NCBI GenBank assembly: GCA_938016235.1
Contig: CALLPU010000032.1
Coordinates: forward strand, 1-24,634
Direction: 5' to 3'
Source: an uncultured Granulosicoccus sp.
GTDB lineage: Bacteria; Pseudomonadota; Gammaproteobacteria; Granulosicoccales; Granulosicoccaceae
Length of the DNA: 24,634 bases
This document shows, in pieces, positions 1 through 7,474 of the stretch. The notes beneath the pieces were generated by a model. It worked only from the letters and a program-made list of their open reading frames with translations, searched no databases and was not told where the DNA came from. Position numbers and translations under genes: made by a program. How positions within the stretch are numbered: the stretch's first letter is position 1; each line of letters starts with the position of its first letter.

Positions 1-317
1 CAGGCGCGCCACTCAGATCTGGTTTGGACTTTACAGGTTTCAGTTATATCCATGGATTCTTCCAACCTGATATTCTGCGGGCATCTGATTCACTAAAGCG
101 GGTAGATGTCTGTAGATCATGATTTTCCTCGAGTTTCATGATTCACTACTCGATGAGGTCAAGTATTAGTATAATTGAACCCGATAGTGAAACTCTACTG
201 ACGTGGAGTGATGTGCGATTGCATGCCCAGCACTCGCACGTATCTCTATCGCACTGGCCGTCTGCGCGTTCTTTTGGCTAACCCATCGTCGCCGTTGTTC
301 TTTCAGTTCAGTCGCGT
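1..317. other. Region without a convincing gene
   Basis: I see no supported gene here. On the plus strand an open frame enters from the left edge and stops at 120-122; its 39 residues could be the tail of a gene outside the window, but nothing in them is recognisable. On the minus strand a GAGGA-like ribosome binding site precedes an ATG at 123-121, which opens only 26 codons. On the plus strand an ATG at 211, behind GGAG, opens 36 codons. A TATAAT hexamer at 170-175 has no matching -35 box at the right distance. None of these is strong enough to call. Confidence 0.3.
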
Positions 318-923
318 CTAGTCTGGTGCTGTTTCACGGTAAGCCGTAGTCTCTGACATTCGCTGATGCCAGAGTGAAAGATGCGCATACCGCTCACGCC
401 AGGCAAAATCTGCAAATCGAAAATCCAGATAACCCAATGCACAAGCCAGTGAGATCTGATCGATGGTTTCCATCGAATCAGATTTCTGGTTTTCGAACCA
501 CTGCAATGCCTGATTGATTTTCGCCCATTGTTCATTAACCCAGAGGTCCCAACGATACTCTTCCGGACGCATGAAGGTTTCGTAGCGATTAGACACCGCC
601 GCGTCCATGATGCCGTTGGCAATGGCATGACCCGTCTGCACTCGCCATCGCTCTGGTCCACGTTCTGGAATAAGCGTGTTGTTGCCCTCCAGGTGGTTCA
701 GATACTCGCATATGACAGACGAGTCGAGAATAATCGAGCCATCATCAATCTCCAGTGCCGGTATTTTCCCTAAAGGATTGATTCCATCTGTGTAAGTGGC
801 ATTCTCTTTTCCGGGGCTGACATGTGTACTGACCAGCTCGATTTGTTTAACAAGACCTAACTCGATAGCCGACATGTGTACTTTTCGAACAAATGGGGAA
901 GCGGCAGCAAAATAGAGTTTCAT
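318..923 (-). CDS. Glutathione S-transferase family protein
   Basis: Probable cytosolic glutathione S-transferase of 201 residues, close to the usual family length. The N-terminal thioredoxin-like domain (about residues 1-80) has the SPFVRKV segment at 9-15, with Ser9 as the likely glutathione-activating position, the cis-proline loop NPLGKIPAL (49-57, cis-Pro55) and the DSS glutathione-binding turn near 67-69. The rest matches the all-helical C-terminal domain. The ATG at 923 is preferred because the family starts directly with MKLY; a TTG six bases upstream is closer to the AGGAG site (4 nt, against 10 for the ATG) and would add two residues. The gene follows the LysE-type exporter on the same strand after 82 bp, so co-transcription is possible. 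Substrate and exact class are unknown. Confidence 0.88.
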   Translation of the reverse strand: MKLYFAAASPFVRKVHMSAIELGLVKQIELVSTHVSPGKENATYTDGINPLGKIPALEIDDGSIILDSSVICEYLNHLEGNNTLIPERGPERWRVQTGHAIANGIMDAAVSNRYETFMRPEEYRWDLWVNEQWAKINQALQWFENQKSDSMETIDQISLACALGYLDFRFADFAWRERYAHLSLWHQRMSETTAYRETAPD

Positions 924-1011
924 GATCAACTATCTCCTGTGTGGCTGACAAGGGGTTTCCATCGCCAGTCACTCACTGTAAAAAAGCGGGGTGTCGTGCT
1001 GGACAAACAAG

Positions 1012-1644
1012 TCATCGCTGTTCATCAAATGCCAACCGCGTAGCCAGCCCGGCAAACACAACCCCTGTAAAATATCGGGCACACGATTGAACATGGCCAT
1101 TGCTGATAATAAGCGACCTGGCCCTCGCCGCAATGACAATAACAACGCCATTCACTAGCAACCCAACAACATTCAGCACCGTTGCAAGAACCATTACCTG
1201 TATGCCGACAGAGCCTTGCTGAGGATCCAGAAACTGCGGAAACAGTGCGAGAAAAAAAAGCGCTACCTTGGGATTGAGCACGTTAGTCAATAACCCTTGC
1301 CTGTACATGGAAAGAGAAGAATAACTATTCGTTTCTCCATCACCCACCAGTCTCTGATGACTGGATGTGAACGCCTGCCATGCCAGATACGCCAGGTACA
1401 GCGCCCCCAGATACCGTACCGTGTCATAGGCAACAGGTACCGCCATGAATAATTGCGATAAACCCAGTGCCAACGCCAGCGCATGGCAATAAGCGCCGGT
1501 TGCAATACCCAGGTAGGTTGCCAGCCCGGCACGCCTGCCTTGAGTTGCACTGCGCGTTGCGATCAACAACATATCCGGGCCAGGTGTGGCGGTTAGCGCC
1601 AAGCTGGCCAGAACGAATAGACCTATAGTGACAATTTCGGGCAT
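1012..1644 (-). CDS. LysE/RhtB family amino-acid exporter
   Basis: Inner-membrane exporter of 210 residues, the standard size for the LysE/RhtB family, whose members export amino acids such as lysine, threonine, homoserine or leucine. The N-terminal hydrophobic helix runs into the family hallmark TPGPDMLL at 20-27, followed by a glycine-rich second helix (residues 40-68), a helix near 75-95 and two or three more in the C-terminal half. The start at 1644 has a GGAG site 7 nt upstream. A -10-like TATAAA (minus strand, 1689-1694) lies about 45 bp upstream, without a clear -35 box. The GST-like gene lies downstream on the same strand. The exported substrate cannot be read from the sequence. Confidence 0.9.
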   Translation of the reverse strand: MPEIVTIGLFVLASLALTATPGPDMLLIATRSATQGRRAGLATYLGIATGAYCHALALALGLSQLFMAVPVAYDTVRYLGALYLAYLAWQAFTSSHQRLVGDGETNSYSSLSMYRQGLLTNVLNPKVALFFLALFPQFLDPQQGSVGIQVMVLATVLNVVGLLVNGVVIVIAARARSLIISNGHVQSCARYFTGVVFAGLATRLAFDEQR

Positions 1645-1739
1645 TGCATTTCTCCGTGTACGACACCAGTCACGTCAAACAAGCACTATTTATAATGGCG
1701 ATGCAAGGCCAATCCGTATCAGATACCGATGACGGACTT

Positions 1740-1765
1740 TCAGGGTTTGAACTCGCAGACCCTGA
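1740..1765 (-). terminator. Stem-loop downstream of the ABC operon (weak terminator candidate)
   Basis: A perfect 7-bp inverted repeat, TCAGGGT (1740-1746) and ACCCTGA (1759-1765), with a 12-nt loop, lies between the end of the ABC ATPase gene and the start of the exporter gene. No T-run follows on either strand, so a Rho-independent terminator is only one possibility. The rest of the 233-bp gap (1645-1877) holds nothing else I can name. Confidence 0.2.
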
Positions 1766-1877
1766 CGGGTATGTTTGCTTCTTTGGACATCCGGTCTGAG
1801 AACTTAACTCACGGCAACTGCCTACATTGAATGGGCAGAATCCAGATGTCCATCTACGTCAATGGTTCGTGCCAACT

Positions 1878-2966
1878 TTACCGGCGCAAAGTCAGGCCGG
1901 ATTCCCGGTCAAACAAATGCGTTTCTGATTTACTCAGCACCACGCCTATTTTCTCACCGGCATTAACGTCCACTTGACCTGCCAGATGCAAGGTCAGCTT
2001 GGTGTCGTCATCGACATTGCCGTACACATACGTCTCTCCCCCCAGTTGCTCTGTGGAGTTAACCTGCAGCACAAGGTCACCATTGCCCTCGTTGGTAATC
2101 TGCATGTGGTTGGCACGGATCCCCATCGACACGGGTGTATTGTCGGACACATTGAACTTGTCCTCGTCCAGTGTGATATCACCACCCTGGGCGGAACGCA
2201 GATGCAACTGGCCACCACTTCTCGATGTAACAGTAGCCTCCAGAAAATTCATGCGGGGTGAACCAATAAACCCGGCAACAAACGTGTTCGCTGGCATGTT
2301 GTATAAATCAAGCGGCTTGCCATACTGCTCAATTCGCCCTGCTCTGAGCACAGCGATCTTGTCGGCCATGGTCATGGCCTCCACCTGATCGTGCGTTACG
2401 TAGATCATGGTATTGCCCAGGCGCTTGTGTAAACCGGCAATCTCGCCACGCATCGCAACGCGTAGCTCGGCATCCAGATTGGACAACGGTTCATCAAATA
2501 GAAAGATCTTCGGTTCACGCACCACGGCTCGTCCGATGGCCACACGCTGCCGTTGCCCGCCCGACAAGTGACCGGGCTTGCGTTGCATCAGTTCATCAAT
2601 CTGAAGCATACGGCCCGCTTCGTTGACGCGTTCTTCGATTTCGCTCTTGGGCATGTTCAGGTTTTCCAGCCCAAATGACAGATTCGCCCTGACACTCATG
2701 TGTGGATACAACGCGTAAGACTGAAACACCATGGCCAGCCCGCGTCGGGCTGCCGTGATGTGATTGACGGACTCTCCGTCGATACACACTTCTCCCGAGG
2801 ATATGCTCTCCAACCCGGCAATCATCCGCAGCAGCGTCGATTTGCCGCACCCGGAGGGACCCACGAAGACGCAAAAATCCCCACTGTCTACGGCGAGATC
2901 TATTCCGTGCACCACATCTACCTGACCGTAGGACTTGCGGATGTCTTTCAGTTCCAGCGTTGCCAT
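1878..2966 (-). CDS. Carbohydrate ABC transporter ATP-binding protein (MalK/UgpC type)
   Basis: Cytoplasmic ATPase that energises sugar-type import through the two permeases encoded just upstream. At 362 residues it has the length of MalK/UgpC/MsmX proteins. Visible motifs are Walker A GPSGCGKST (36-44), the Q-loop Gln82, the signature LSGGQ (134-138), Walker B with Glu159 (154-160), the D-loop SNLD (162-165) and the switch His192. From about residue 235 there is a C-terminal OB-fold (TOBE-like) regulatory region typical of carbohydrate importers and absent from SsuB-type sulfonate ATPases. The start has an AGGG site 8 nt upstream and lies 9 bp after the permease stop, so it is the last gene of the operon. 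Substrate specificity is set by the binding protein, not by this subunit. Confidence 0.95.
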   Translation of the reverse strand: MATLELKDIRKSYGQVDVVHGIDLAVDSGDFCVFVGPSGCGKSTLLRMIAGLESISSGEVCIDGESVNHITAARRGLAMVFQSYALYPHMSVRANLSFGLENLNMPKSEIEERVNEAGRMLQIDELMQRKPGHLSGGQRQRVAIGRAVVREPKIFLFDEPLSNLDAELRVAMRGEIAGLHKRLGNTMIYVTHDQVEAMTMADKIAVLRAGRIEQYGKPLDLYNMPANTFVAGFIGSPRMNFLEATVTSRSGGQLHLRSAQGGDITLDEDKFNVSDNTPVSMGIRANHMQITNEGNGDLVLQVNSTEQLGGETYVYGNVDDDTKLTLHLAGQVDVNAGEKIGVVLSKSETHLFDRESGLTLRR

Positions 2967-2975
2967 GATGTTGCC

Positions 2976-4415
2976 CTATTTCAAGCCAGTGTTGGCAATG
3001 CCAGTGGTGATGTACTTTTGCAAGAACACAAACACCAGCGTAGTGGGAATCAGGCTGACCATCGTCATGGCCAGACGATAGTGTTCCTGACTGATGTGCT
3101 CGCCTCTGAACTCAAGCAGGCACAGTTGAATGGTATAGGCCTCCTTCGTGGTTGCCACGGCCACCATGGGCAGGATCAGATCATTCCAGCGCCAGATCAC
3201 AGACAGAATTCCCAGTGCCGCAAGAGCGGGCAGCGCCAGTGGCAGCATGATGCGCCAGTACACTTTCCACTCGCTGGCGGCATCCATACGGGCAGCTTCC
3301 AGAAGCTCATCCGGTATGGTCAGCATGTATTGCCTCAACAGGAAGACACCGGTTGGCGTAGCAGCCCCCGGAATGATTACCCCCCATATGGTGCCAGACA
3401 ATCCTGCAGCGTTGATTGCCTTGAAGACACCCACCAGCGTAATGGTCGCCGGCACCATCAGCGTTGCCAGAATAACCACAAAGAAAAAGACCTGGCCTCG
3501 GAACTGGTATTTCGACAATGCAAAGGCTGCCATCGAGTTGATCAATAGCGTGAGTATCGTTGCAATGACTGTGACCAGTACGGAGTTGGTGATGCATGTC
3601 ATGAAATCCAGATCGATACCATAGGCCTTGCCTTGCAATGGGTCTGTGTAGTTAGTCCACGCGGGCCGAATCATGCTGGTGGCAGTCAGGGATTCAACCG
3701 GCAATCGCACCACCTTGGCTGCAGGGTCATCCACGGCACGTGCGGATATTTTTTCCTGCCGCGTGGTAACGCTCGCCACAGACCATGACTTGATCTCACC
3801 CGTTTCGGGGTGCGGGGCGGTAACCAGAACCTGGCTTACCAGTCGGTTCGCCTTGTAAGGCTCTACACCCAGGTACTCGAGCAGGATGCGAGATTCATCG
3901 TCGGTTAGCTGCGACAGCACGCTATCAAGATCAATAGCGGCCTTGGATTCAGGCGACATTGACGAGTAGCGGATCAAAAGATCAGGGAGTGCTTTTTCCT
4001 CAATCAGTTGCCGCGCCTGCACGGAAACCTGCCCGAGATGACTGCGTAGCACATACAGTTCTCGCCCATCCAGACCTTCCAGAAAAGCATTGACGTCGTG
4101 CAACGCCTTCTCATCAGCTTTCAGGTCAGACCAGTTCAGTACCCAGTCTGGCAGGTCTGAGATAATGAAAATTTCGCGGCCATCGGGACCATTGTAGGTA
4201 CCACGGCCAACGCGCACGTAATCGGTTGGTAACAGCGACAGATCCTGCTTTTCCAGCTGGAAAGCTGACTTGACCGAATTCAGCCCGATCCAGCTGACCG
4301 GTACGAATATGATGAGGAAACCAAGCAACAAGTACGCATACGATGCGTAGTCGGTCAGGGTTAGCCGGCCGTTACGCCCCTGTGTACGAGTGAGGAATGT
4401 CCAGACAGCGCTCAC
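2976..4415 (-). CDS. Sugar ABC transporter permease (MalG type) with a large extra loop
   Basis: Inner-membrane permease of 479 residues, far longer than the usual 270-300 of MalG-type subunits. The first membrane helix is at about 24-46. A hydrophilic segment of about 200 residues (51-250) follows, where relatives have roughly 30-40; the core permease then resumes (helices near 275-300, 308-332, 340-360, 393-415 and 448-468). The EAA cytoplasmic loop that docks the ATPase is at 373-396 (EAARMDAASEW...). The topology puts the extra segment in the periplasm. The gene starts with GTG, overlapping the MalF-type stop in GTGA (4 bp), which indicates translational coupling. The frame is open throughout, so the insert is part of the protein and not a sequencing artefact. 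Confidence 0.93.
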   Translation of the reverse strand: MSAVWTFLTRTQGRNGRLTLTDYASYAYLLLGFLIIFVPVSWIGLNSVKSAFQLEKQDLSLLPTDYVRVGRGTYNGPDGREIFIISDLPDWVLNWSDLKADEKALHDVNAFLEGLDGRELYVLRSHLGQVSVQARQLIEEKALPDLLIRYSSMSPESKAAIDLDSVLSQLTDDESRILLEYLGVEPYKANRLVSQVLVTAPHPETGEIKSWSVASVTTRQEKISARAVDDPAAKVVRLPVESLTATSMIRPAWTNYTDPLQGKAYGIDLDFMTCITNSVLVTVIATILTLLINSMAAFALSKYQFRGQVFFFVVILATLMVPATITLVGVFKAINAAGLSGTIWGVIIPGAATPTGVFLLRQYMLTIPDELLEAARMDAASEWKVYWRIMLPLALPALAALGILSVIWRWNDLILPMVAVATTKEAYTIQLCLLEFRGEHISQEHYRLAMTMVSLIPTTLVFVFLQKYITTGIANTGLK

Positions 4416-5476
4416 GTTTTGTCTTTGCCTCGGGTCAGATACATTTGCAACAAGGACAACAGCATGAGTATTCCGGCAACCAGCATCGAAGCGCTAGCGG
4501 CAATACCCAGACCATGAGTGGTGGGCTGGCCACGTAGCCCTGATGTTTCAAAAATATAGGCCACCAGGGAAATCCAGCGCACGTTCATGGCATAGAGTTC
4601 TTCAAACGCCTGAAACGCTTTCACGAGAGACAATACTGTGACGACCAGTAGTGTGGGCATCAGCAGGGGCAATGTGATCTTGCGCAGAATGCGCCAGTCG
4701 GAGGTGCCGTCCATGCTCGCAGCCTCGTAGATATCTTTTGGAATGGCCTGCAACCCGGCAAGCAATATCAGCATGTAGAAACCCAGATGTGCCCAGGTGT
4801 ACACAAACACGGACCAGAACATGGTCCATGACGGATCGGTCAACCACTGTATGGGTTCATCTATCCAGCCCCAGTCCATCAAGGTGAGCGACAGCACGCC
4901 CTGGCGTTTGAGAATCAGCGTCCAGAGAAAACCCACCACCACCGGGCTGAGCATAACCGGGTAGAAGAATATGGAGCGCCAGAAGCCTCGGCCAATGATA
5001 TCGCGGTTCAGCACAAGAGCCGTGATCAGTGCCACCAGCACCATGATCGGCACCTGAAACACCACGAAGACAAAGGTATCAGCTACCGCGTCCTTGAACT
5101 TGTCGTCTTCCCGGTTGATGCCGCCGGTATCCAGCTGTGTGTCAGACAAGAGCCGCTGGTAGTTGTCACCACCCGAGTAGACTCGCTGATCGAAGTTGAT
5201 ACTCTGGCCTTCGCTCAACGAAAACCCGATGTTGATGAACATCGGGGCGAACGTGAACAAACCGAATATCAGCATGTTCGGTAACAGAAACAGATAAGGC
5301 AATCCAGTGCCGCCAGACAAACGCTGAGCCAGTTCCAATGGCCAGCCCAGCGCAGTCATGAAGCGCGAACCCAGACCGCCGGTGGGTCGCAGTACTACCA
5401 GCCCAACGATCACATACAACAGGACGCCCAGCGGCCAGCGGGTGCCTGCAAATGCATTGACTATCGCATCAAGCAC
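4412..5476 (-). CDS. Sugar ABC transporter permease (MalF type)
   Basis: Inner-membrane permease of 354 residues that pairs with the MalG-type subunit. The conserved core has hydrophobic helices near 58-84, 132-156, 166-190, 217-241, 273-290 and 325-347, and the EAA loop EAASMDGTSDWRILRKITLP at 251-270. An N-terminal extension of about 55 residues carries one extra hydrophobic segment (13-30) before the canonical first helix, and a polar loop at 88-130 faces the periplasm. The start is GTG with GAGG 8 nt upstream. A 44-bp gap without a terminator separates it from the binding-protein gene. Similar subunits carry di- and monosaccharides, polyols or glycerol derivatives. Confidence 0.94.
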   Translation of the reverse strand: MLDAIVNAFAGTRWPLGVLLYVIVGLVVLRPTGGLGSRFMTALGWPLELAQRLSGGTGLPYLFLLPNMLIFGLFTFAPMFINIGFSLSEGQSINFDQRVYSGGDNYQRLLSDTQLDTGGINREDDKFKDAVADTFVFVVFQVPIMVLVALITALVLNRDIIGRGFWRSIFFYPVMLSPVVVGFLWTLILKRQGVLSLTLMDWGWIDEPIQWLTDPSWTMFWSVFVYTWAHLGFYMLILLAGLQAIPKDIYEAASMDGTSDWRILRKITLPLLMPTLLVVTVLSLVKAFQAFEELYAMNVRWISLVAYIFETSGLRGQPTTHGLGIAASASMLVAGILMLLSLLQMYLTRGKDKT

Positions 5477-5520
5477 CAGGCACCTCGCCAGTTCACATCA
5501 ACTATAAAGGAGTCGGCCAA

Positions 5521-6792
5521 TTACTCGGCAATCTTTGCAGCAACATCTGCATCAATCAACTGGTAAGCTTCATCCAGCGTGATCTCACCTGTAATGGCTT
5601 GAGTCAGGTAGTCCGGTACGACAGCATAGATAACGAAGTTCTTGCTGTAGCCCTGAAAGGTGTAGGCCTGTGGAGTGGTCTGTGCTGCTTTACCCGCATT
5701 GGCAGCAAAAACAGACAGACCCTGAGATACCGCAGGAGAAGTATCACCATAATCTACGCCCGACTGCTGCAGGCCCTGGTGTGCAGAGATGTTCTTGGTT
5801 GCTGCAGCAAATTTTTCGGCATTCTCTTCACGTGCCATGAAATCGATGAACATCGCAGCAGCTTCCGGGCTTTCCGTGGACTTGAACGCCGTGATCGCTG
5901 AACCACCTGGCATGGCACCACAACCACCGGGACCACAAGGAACAGGCACTGCACGCCATTCAAAATCCTTGATGTTGGTCGCGTAGTTGTTGATCATCCA
6001 GGAACCGGACATATGCATGGCCACATCACCAGCCAGGAACAAGGGTGCAGCATTCTGGTATTGCGTTCCAGAACCCGCCGGCCAACCTTCTGCAGGCATC
6101 AGACCTTCTTCATGCCAACCTACAAACGTTTCTGCAAACGCCTTGAAGCCGTCATCGACCAGAATGGGCTGGCCATCATCGTCGAAAAATTTTGCACCGT
6201 AAGAAAATGCAGGACCTGCCATACGGTGAGCGGTGCGGTCCATGGCAAGGCCAGCATTGATACCCAGCTCTTCCTTGACTGCGCGTAGCGCATCAGCCCA
6301 TTCGTCCCAAGTAGCGCCATCAGCAGGGATGTCTACTCCGGCATCGTCGAACATGGTGACGTTGATGTAAGGGCCGGTTACGGTGAGCTGCGTCATCCAG
6401 CCATAGATACCATTGTCTTCGCCACCCGGGCTACGAAACCAGGGCAATACAGCAGAATAGTTTTCTTCCCAGGAAGCTGCATCGACGTAAGGGGTAAGAT
6501 CCAGATAGAACTGGTTTAATCCACCCAGGCTGGTAACCCGCGCCAGATCAGGGGCAGCATCAGTCTGTAACTGATTCTCAAGCTGCTCTCGAATGATGTC
6601 GTAACCAACGGTTTCGGTAACAACCGTGTGCCCTGTTTCAGCCTTGAAGGCTTCAGCCATTTCGGCCAGTACTTCACACTCGTTGCCATCCTGATAGCAC
6701 AGGAATTGAAGCTCGTCGGCAGATGCTGTGTGAGTGGATAGCAGGCCTGCCGAGGCAAGTGCCAGCGTGCTCAGTGGTAATCGCAAGTTCAT
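5521..6792 (-). CDS. Extracellular solute-binding protein, carbohydrate ABC type (family 1)
   Basis: Periplasmic receptor that delivers substrate to the MalFG-type permease; 423 residues, typical of sugar-binding proteins of cluster B. Residues 1-25 are a classical Sec signal peptide ending in ASA before DELQF. The mature N-terminus, the domain around GSWMINNY (263-270) and the PGGSAITAF segment (295-303) are typical of the family. Four cysteines form two close pairs, C32/C39 and C286/C291 (CGPGGC), likely disulfides. The ATG at 6792 is chosen because GGAGG ends 5 nt before it; an in-frame TTG at 6804 would put this site inside the coding region. The ligand is unknown; the monooxygenase genes upstream make a sulfonated sugar or glycoside an attractive candidate. 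Confidence 0.94.
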   Translation of the reverse strand: MNLRLPLSTLALASAGLLSTHTASADELQFLCYQDGNECEVLAEMAEAFKAETGHTVVTETVGYDIIREQLENQLQTDAAPDLARVTSLGGLNQFYLDLTPYVDAASWEENYSAVLPWFRSPGGEDNGIYGWMTQLTVTGPYINVTMFDDAGVDIPADGATWDEWADALRAVKEELGINAGLAMDRTAHRMAGPAFSYGAKFFDDDGQPILVDDGFKAFAETFVGWHEEGLMPAEGWPAGSGTQYQNAAPLFLAGDVAMHMSGSWMINNYATNIKDFEWRAVPVPCGPGGCGAMPGGSAITAFKSTESPEAAAMFIDFMAREENAEKFAAATKNISAHQGLQQSGVDYGDTSPAVSQGLSVFAANAGKAAQTTPQAYTFQGYSKNFVIYAVVPDYLTQAITGEITLDEAYQLIDADVAAKIAE

Positions 6793-6802
6793 GTACTCCT
6801 CC

Positions 6803-6833
6803 AAAAAATATAAATTCGCCCGTTCGACACGGG
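6803..6833 (-). terminator. Hairpin and T-run in front of the binding-protein gene
   Basis: In the 112-bp gap between the flavin reductase stop and the binding-protein start, the minus-strand transcript can form a 5-bp GC-rich stem (CCCGT at 6819-6823 with ACGGG at 6829-6833, loop of 5), followed by an AT-rich stretch ending in six T (6803-6808) just before the GGAGG site. It could be a weak terminator, a processing or stabilising element for the abundant binding-protein mRNA, or chance. The T-run is about 10 nt from the stem, which is further than usual. Confidence 0.3.
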
Positions 6834-6904
6834 ACGTGGCTAACTCAGTCTACAAGACCGTATTGTGGTGACAGATTCTGCAACGTAGCTGCTTGGGTGA
6901 CACT

Positions 6905-7474
6905 CTATGCAACGCTACCAAATTCGCCCCTGAAAAATAGTAATGGAACCCCGTTGTTCACTGTTGCCTGCAGCACTCTGCCCAGAATAATGGTGTGGTC
7001 GCCACCGGCATAGTGCGTTTCACGAACACATTCAAAGGTGGCCAGGCAATGATTCAACACTGGCGATCCGTACCCACCATTGCGCCATAGACCTTCACGA
7101 AAAGCCATTGGATTCTTGGCAAAATCGCCAGCAACATCCTGTTGGTTCTGCTGCAATACATTAACAGTAAAGTGCTCGGCATTTTCAAAATTTCGACACC
7201 GCGCGGAGCGCTTGTCCACGGACCAGAGAATCAGCGGTGGATCAAGCGAGACCGATGAAAAACTGTTTACAGTCATGCCAAAGGGGCCTTCAGCGGTGTC
7301 GATCGTAACCACCGTGACACCCGTTCCAAAACAACCCAAGGCGTGACGGAGCTCGCGCTGGTTTTCCCGGTTCGGCACAAAACTGTTGGCAGCAGGCTCG
7401 TTGGCTGGCACGTTCACGGCACGTTCGAGCGGGTCTTCAGCCGCGGCCACTCTGCATACTCGAGGTTGAGCCAT
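6905..7474 (-). CDS. NAD(P)H:flavin oxidoreductase (HpaC-like), partner of the monooxygenase
   Basis: Reduces FMN with NAD(P)H and supplies FMNH2 to the adjacent monooxygenase, as SsuE or SmoA do in desulfonation systems. The 189-residue protein has the flavin-reductase-like domain from about residue 38: the LGCFGTGVTVVT segment (46-57), the FMN-binding stretch GMTVNSFSSVSLDPPL (66-81) and the GGDHTIILGRV motif (157-167). This is the HpaC/flavin-reductase-like fold, not the flavodoxin-like fold of SsuE. The first 35 or so residues are an unrelated-looking extension. Its ATG shares one base with the monooxygenase stop (TGATG), with GGGGAG 8 nt upstream inside the preceding gene, so the two proteins are translationally coupled. 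Confidence 0.93.
   Translation of the reverse strand: MAQPRVCRVAAAEDPLERAVNVPANEPAANSFVPNRENQRELRHALGCFGTGVTVVTIDTAEGPFGMTVNSFSSVSLDPPLILWSVDKRSARCRNFENAEHFTVNVLQQNQQDVAGDFAKNPMAFREGLWRNGGYGSPVLNHCLATFECVRETHYAGGDHTIILGRVLQATVNNGVPLLFFRGEFGSVA

Noticed and set aside
1739..1772. tRNA-like stretch GGTTTGAACTCGCAGACC resembling a T-arm
   Set aside because: Only the T-arm-like part is present; I find no acceptor stem, anticodon arm or CCA end, and the match is imperfect.
2700..3548. 282-codon plus-strand open frame opposite the ATPase and permease genes
   Set aside because: It is antisense to two clear transporter genes, and its residues show no domain; it is a shadow of their codon pattern.
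1878..6792. Naming the transporter UgpABCE (glycerol-3-phosphate) because a GlpD-type gene is in the window
   Set aside because: The GlpD-type gene is 15 kb away in another operon, the permease insert is atypical, and the binding protein shows no feature that fixes this ligand.
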